Below the pieces are notes generated by a model, which saw only the letters and a list, made by a program, of their open reading frames with translations, was not told where the DNA came from and made no database searches. Positions 33,105 through 36,878 of a stretch of DNA of 36,878 bases are shown here, piece after piece. A program made the position numbers and the translations under genes. Within the stretch, counting starts at the first letter, position 1. Each line of letters opens with the position of its first letter. The stretch is from Silicimonas sp. (GTDB lineage: Bacteria; Pseudomonadota; Alphaproteobacteria; Rhodobacterales; Rhodobacteraceae), in contig JABDJO010000082.1 of NCBI GenBank assembly GCA_013002465.1, positions 1-36,878 on the forward strand, given 5' to 3'.

Positions 33105-34187
33105 TTACTCCGCCGCCTGTCTCGCCTTCATATCCGCCAATTGCGCAATCGAATGGTTCGATAGTGGCAGCGCCACCGGCTCGCCGATCTCGGCGGAAAG
33201 ATCGGCGGCGTTGTAGGTTTCCATGACCATGCGGGCATGGCTCGCTTCGACCATGACGGGGCGGTCGAGCAGACAGTCCTCGAGGAAGTGGATCGTTTCC
33301 GGTCCCATTTGCCCGGCAAAGACGTGATCAACGTGTTCGCCCGGCATTGTGGACATCGGGTAATGGGTGCCGTCCGACACCGTGTTCATCCAGTGGTCGC
33401 GCGCAGTGTCGTCAAGGATCAGCGCGCCTTCGGTGCCGGTTATTTCGATCCAGGTGCCGCAATAGTTCGGGTAGCTGGGCGGCAGGTTCCAGCCGCCGCC
33501 GATGACGACAAGGGTACCGTCCTCCATTGTGACGGTGGACCACATGCAATCGTAAGAGCCGTTCAACTCCTTCATGTAGCCATAGGCGCCTTGGGAATAG
33601 ATCTTTGCGGGTTTCGTCTGGTCCAAAAGCCAGAATACGAAGTCGATATCGTGGGTGGATTCCATGGCAGCGGGCGAAAGCTTCACGCGGTTGGCGATCT
33701 TCTTGCCCAAGTTGCGCGATAGATGCCGCGAGACCATGACGTTGACGACCTTGCCTAGCTTGCCTTCGGCGATGGTCTTTTTGGCATAGGCGATCTTGGG
33801 GTTGAAGCGCTGCGAATAGCCAATGGTGAATTTGACGTTTTTTTCTTCCGCCAGCGCGATCAATTCGTCGGCTTCCCAGAATTCAATCGCGATGGGCTTT
33901 TCCAAAAGAATGTGTTTGCCCGCCTTCAGGCAATCGCGTGCAATCGGATAGTGGGTGCCTTCGGGCGTCGTCGATATGTAAACCACGCTGATATTCGTGT
34001 TGGCGACGATATCCTGATACTCTGTTGTGGCCGTCTTCGGGTTGGTCAAGGCGCGGACCTCTTTAAGGCGCTCAGGCTTGATTTCGCAAATATGGAGTGC
34101 GTCGACCAGCGCCGATTTAGCCAGGCTTTCGGCCCGGATGCCTCCGCACCAGCCGGTGCCGATCACGGCCACTTCTGTTGACGCCAT
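33105..34187 (-). CDS. Gfo/Idh/MocA-family oxidoreductase (second copy)
   Basis: A 360-aa NAD(P)-dependent dehydrogenase. The Rossmann motif AVIGTGWCGGIRAESL is at the N-terminus, the EKP motif is in HILLEKPIAIEFWEA, and the C-terminal domain carries HDIDFVFWLLDQTKPAKIY in the place of the catalytic-histidine segment. It differs in length and sequence from the copy at 24947. It lies 138 bp after the quinone oxidoreductase gene and 4 bp before the HIBDH-like gene. Substrates of related proteins are sugars, inositols and their keto forms. Confidence 0.88.
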   Translation of the reverse strand: MASTEVAVIGTGWCGGIRAESLAKSALVDALHICEIKPERLKEVRALTNPKTATTEYQDIVANTNISVVYISTTPEGTHYPIARDCLKAGKHILLEKPIAIEFWEADELIALAEEKNVKFTIGYSQRFNPKIAYAKKTIAEGKLGKVVNVMVSRHLSRNLGKKIANRVKLSPAAMESTHDIDFVFWLLDQTKPAKIYSQGAYGYMKELNGSYDCMWSTVTMEDGTLVVIGGGWNLPPSYPNYCGTWIEITGTEGALILDDTARDHWMNTVSDGTHYPMSTMPGEHVDHVFAGQMGPETIHFLEDCLLDRPVMVEASHARMVMETYNAADLSAEIGEPVALPLSNHSIAQLADMKARQAAE

Positions 34188-34325
34188 GTTTGTCCTCCCG
34201 TCGTGTTTTGTTCAGTTAGACCGACCCGCTGAGGGCTGCCAACAATTATTCCTGATGCCGGTCATAAGGAAAGGAGAGGCGCAAACGCCCCGGATTGGGT
34301 TCTACTTCGGTGGGTTGCCCCCGGT

Positions 34326-35300
34326 TTATGGCGTGAAGATCGTCGAGCCAGTTGTTGTACCGGCCTCGAGATCCCTGTGGGCGGCCACCACATCGCTTAG
34401 CCGTCGGCGCTGGTTGATGTTGATCTTGACATGGCCTGCGCGGATCATCTCGAACAGGCGGCCCGACGAGTGCTCAAGATCAGCGCGGGAAGCAGCGTAA
34501 TCCGCCAGCGTCGGGCGGGTGAAATAAAGCGATCCGCCATGCTGCAACTGGCTGGGTGTGACGGCGGGCGCTTCGCCGGTCGTGGCCCCGAAGGAAACGA
34601 ACAATCCATAGGTCGCCAGGCAGGCCATCGAGGTTTCGAAGGTGGCCTTGCCGACGCTGTCATAGACGACGGGCACCCCTGCTCCGCCAGTGATTTCCTT
34701 CACGCGGGCGACGATGTCTTCGGACTTTCGGTCGATGGCATGGGCATAGCCGTGGTCCAAAGCAGCGGCACAATTCTCGGAGCCGGAAGTGACGCCGATC
34801 ATTTCAGCGCCAAGGTGCTTGCCCCATTGCCCCGCGATCTGGCCGACGCCGCCTGAGGCCGCGAAGAACAGAACGTGGTCGCCGGGCCTCACCTTGTAAG
34901 TGCGTTCCAGCAAATACTCGGTCGTCATTCCCTTCATCAACGCAGCCGCCGCAACCTCGTCCGAAATCTCATCAGGGATTTGCAGCACCCGGGCCGCAGG
35001 TGCGTTGCGCGCGCCCGCATAAGCACCAAGGATGCCGCCATAAACGACGCGGTCTCCGATTGCGAACCCCTCCACGCCATCGCCGATGGCAGTGATCTCG
35101 CCCGCCGCTTCCAGCCCAAGGGGGCTGGGCAGGTTCATCGCGTAGTGGCCCGAGCGCTGGTACACGTCCATATAGTTCAGGCCGATCACGGTCTGGCGGA
35201 TCTGGACTTCGCCTTCCGCGGGCGCCGGCAGGTCCGCGGTTTCGAACTGCATGACTTCGGGAGCGCCCTGTTGGGCAATGACCACGCGGTCGGCTTTCAT
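34326..35300 (-). CDS. Quinone oxidoreductase / zinc-independent MDR-family reductase
   Basis: A 324-aa NADPH-dependent medium-chain reductase of the Qor group. Motifs are IGLNYMDVYQRSGHY (residues about 40-54), PLGLEAAGEITAIGDGV, and the nucleotide-binding loop FAASGGVGQIAGQWGKHLGA. The catalytic zinc-binding cysteines of alcohol dehydrogenases are absent, as expected for Qor. ATG at 35300 (MKADRVVIAQQGAPEV) is the start; longer readings run through the DUF1330 gene in the wrong frame. The gene begins 10 bp after the DUF1330 stop codon. Confidence 0.9.
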   Translation of the reverse strand: MKADRVVIAQQGAPEVMQFETADLPAPAEGEVQIRQTVIGLNYMDVYQRSGHYAMNLPSPLGLEAAGEITAIGDGVEGFAIGDRVVYGGILGAYAGARNAPAARVLQIPDEISDEVAAAALMKGMTTEYLLERTYKVRPGDHVLFFAASGGVGQIAGQWGKHLGAEMIGVTSGSENCAAALDHGYAHAIDRKSEDIVARVKEITGGAGVPVVYDSVGKATFETSMACLATYGLFVSFGATTGEAPAVTPSQLQHGGSLYFTRPTLADYAASRADLEHSSGRLFEMIRAGHVKININQRRRLSDVVAAHRDLEAGTTTGSTIFTP

Positions 35301-35310
35301 CGCAATCTCC

Positions 35311-35616
35311 TTACTTTGTCGCGTCGCCGCTTTTGACGACGACGGTTTGCACTTCACCTGCGCCATTGGCACGGCGGAATGCAGCAGCTTCGTTGTATTC
35401 GTCGGACTTGAAACAGGCAGTACCCGCTTCCAGCGAGGGAAACTCGATAACAACGAAACGCTCAAAGTACTCGGGGCCTTCCATGATCTCGAACTCACCA
35501 CCTCGGGCCAGTACCTTGCCACCGTGCTTGGCGATGATTGCAGGGACGAGATCGGTGTATTTCTTGTATTCGACCGGGTCGTTGATCTTTGCGCGGGCAA
35601 TCCAGTAGGCGGGCAT
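35311..35616 (-). CDS. DUF1330 family protein
   Basis: A 101-aa small protein of the dimeric alpha-beta-barrel DUF1330 family. The pattern MPAYWIARAKINDPVEYKKY, ARGGEFEIMEG and FVVIEFPSLEAGTACFKSDEY fits throughout. The function is unknown; members are often near dehydrogenases. It starts nine bases after the TRAP permease gene and is followed immediately by the quinone oxidoreductase, so the three are co-transcribed. Confidence 0.88.
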   Translation of the reverse strand: MPAYWIARAKINDPVEYKKYTDLVPAIIAKHGGKVLARGGEFEIMEGPEYFERFVVIEFPSLEAGTACFKSDEYNEAAAFRRANGAGEVQTVVVKSGDATK

Positions 35617-35625
35617 GGTTTTTCC

Positions 35626-36878
35626 TCACATCAGAAGGTTGGGCAGCCAGTTGGCAATGCCAGGGAACATAACGATCAAAACGACGGCGAAGAGCATCAC
35701 GAACCAGTATGGGATCGAGGAATAGAATATATTCTGCACGCCGACCTTGTCGTCGTTAATCGCAGCCTTGACGGTATAGACCAGCAACCCGAAGGGCGGT
35801 GTCAAAAGCCCTGCTTCGATAGCGATAATGCCGACGATGGCAAAGGACAGTTGGTCAAATCCGAAGGCAAGCGCGACAGGCTCAAGGATGGGCACTGTCA
35901 GCAGCATGATCGAAATGCTGTCGATGATCATGCCAAGAATGAACCAGATCAGGATGATGATAGCGAGAACCATGAACGGCTCAAAGCCGCTGTTGACGAA
36001 AAACTCGCGGATCGCGTTGGTGACGCCGGTCATGGCGAGCGTCCGGGAGTAAAGAGCTGCGGCCAGGAGGAGGATCATGATGGGCGCGGCAGTTTTGCCG
36101 ACGGCGTAGATGGCGTCGATGAATGCCTTCCAGCGCATGCCTTTTATCCCGGCAAGGATCAACGCAAGCGCCGCCCCTGCGCCTGCGCCTTCGGTCGGGG
36201 TGAAGACGCCAAACCAGATGCCGCCCAAAACGGCGCCTACAATGCCGAAGACACCAATCATCGAGGTAAGAAGTTGCCCCACGGGAAGCTCGACATGGGT
36301 GCTGTCAAGTCCACCTTCAACGTGGATTTTGTCGTGATCGACATGCGCGGCACCTTCGCCGACCAGTTCGGGCTTGGAAAGCGCGCGTAAGACGATGTAA
36401 AGGATGAAGAAAAAGGCCAAAAGGATGCCCGGCAAAACTCCGGCAAGGAACAGGCGACCGATGGATTGTTCGGTCAGAATGCCCCAGACGATCATCAGGA
36501 CCGAGGGCGGGATCAACATGCCAAGACAGGATGAGCCTGCAATGGCGCCGAGAGAAAACCCCCTGTCATAATTGTGCGCCTTCATTTCCGGATAGGCGAT
36601 CCGACTGAACGCAGCAGCAGAGGCGATGGAAACACCCGTGACGAATGAGAAAACGGTGTTGCCAAGGACAGTGGCAATGGCGAGGCGGGCGGGGATTCTC
36701 TTTAGCCCCCGGTTGATGGCGACGTAGATGTCGGTAATGGCCCCGGATCGGCCTATGAACTCGCCCATCAGCATGAACAGCGGGATCACCGCGAAAGTGA
36801 AGTCGCGCAGGGCTTCGGCCGCCGTCGAGGCAATTGTTGCCTCGACGATGCGCATTTTGCCGGTGACAAGATAAATAC
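35626..36878 (-). CDS. TRAP transporter large permease DctM (N-terminus beyond the window)
   Basis: The large membrane subunit of a TRAP transporter, which imports small carboxylates using a sodium gradient. The frame stays open through the right edge: the codons before the ATG at 36855 read IYLVTGK, typical internal DctM sequence, so the true start lies outside. Conserved segments are LFMLMGEFIGRSG, GCSCLGMLIPPSVLMIVWGILTEQ-like AGSSCLGMLIPPS, LILAGIKGMRWK and DSISIMLLTVPILEP. A hydrophilic insertion (about 40 residues, LVGEGAAHVDHDKIHVEGGL) divides the helices. The small subunit DctQ and binding protein DctP are expected to the right. Confidence 0.9.
   Translation of the reverse strand, partial: IYLVTGKMRIVEATIASTAAEALRDFTFAVIPLFMLMGEFIGRSGAITDIYVAINRGLKRIPARLAIATVLGNTVFSFVTGVSIASAAAFSRIAYPEMKAHNYDRGFSLGAIAGSSCLGMLIPPSVLMIVWGILTEQSIGRLFLAGVLPGILLAFFFILYIVLRALSKPELVGEGAAHVDHDKIHVEGGLDSTHVELPVGQLLTSMIGVFGIVGAVLGGIWFGVFTPTEGAGAGAALALILAGIKGMRWKAFIDAIYAVGKTAAPIMILLLAAALYSRTLAMTGVTNAIREFFVNSGFEPFMVLAIIILIWFILGMIIDSISIMLLTVPILEPVALAFGFDQLSFAIVGIIAIEAGLLTPPFGLLVYTVKAAINDDKVGVQNIFYSSIPYWFVMLFAVVLIVMFPGIANWLPNLLM

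Noticed and set aside
35251..36390. 379-aa forward ORF across the DUF1330 and DctM genes
   Set aside because: Antisense shadow; extremely rich in charged residues and no recognisable domain.
1..36878. CRISPR array, insertion sequence or prophage
   Set aside because: No regularly spaced direct repeats, no transposase or integrase gene and no phage structural genes were seen; only an HNH fragment hints at past mobile DNA.

Overview
The window comes from an alphaproteobacterium, very probably a marine Rhodobacterales (Roseobacter group) chromosome. The evidence is a petABC cytochrome bc1 operon with an R. capsulatus-like Rieske N-terminus, an RpoH-I type heat-shock sigma factor beside an RluD-like pseudouridine synthase, a DUF6476 membrane protein, and many TRAP/TTT carboxylate transporter genes. 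Nothing indicates a plasmid or an intact prophage.

Left part (about 0.6-14.4 kb) is core genome. It holds a membrane fatty-acid desaturase divergent from an ArgP-like LysR regulator; a metallophosphoesterase; a DUF6476 gene and an RluD-like gene whose start codons overlap head to head; rpoH with a strong terminator; a YbdK-type carboxylate-amine ligase; petABC with a strong terminator; a compact chain dapF-mtaB-GST-paiB with 1-4 nt overlaps; a ClpP-fold lipoprotein; and tRNA-Lys(UUU).

Middle (14.4-17.7 kb) looks like a decayed accessory pocket beginning at the 3' end of tRNA-Lys. It has an HNH endonuclease remnant, a broken membrane-anchored cytochrome c gene whose haem motif is lost by an apparent one-base deletion, two small unknown ORFs that overlap by ATGA, and an orphan winged-helix/TolB-like/TPR regulator.

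Right part (17.7-36.9 kb) is a catabolic and transport region. It has an 811-aa FAD/GcvT demethylating dehydrogenase; a leftward set LysR - LLM flavin monooxygenase - MBL hydrolase - 3-hydroxyisobutyrate-dehydrogenase-like reductase; and, divergent from the LysR gene, a flavin reductase coupled to a Gfo/Idh/MocA oxidoreductase. Then come a cupin, an LDH2-family dehydrogenase, OsmC, a TctC-type binding protein with TctA/TctB permease subunits, and an AEC permease. A second leftward set runs TRAP DctM (cut by the right edge) - DUF1330 - quinone oxidoreductase - Gfo/Idh/MocA - HIBDH-like. Together these read as uptake of small organic acids plus oxidative, partly demethylating catabolism. The LLM monooxygenase and flavin reductase form a probable two-component oxygenase. 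The substrate cannot be read from the sequence.

The most notable points are a Ser in place of the second catalytic Cys of DapF, the broken cytochrome c, the uncharacterised two-component monooxygenase locus, and a hairpin that covers the metallophosphoesterase start codon.
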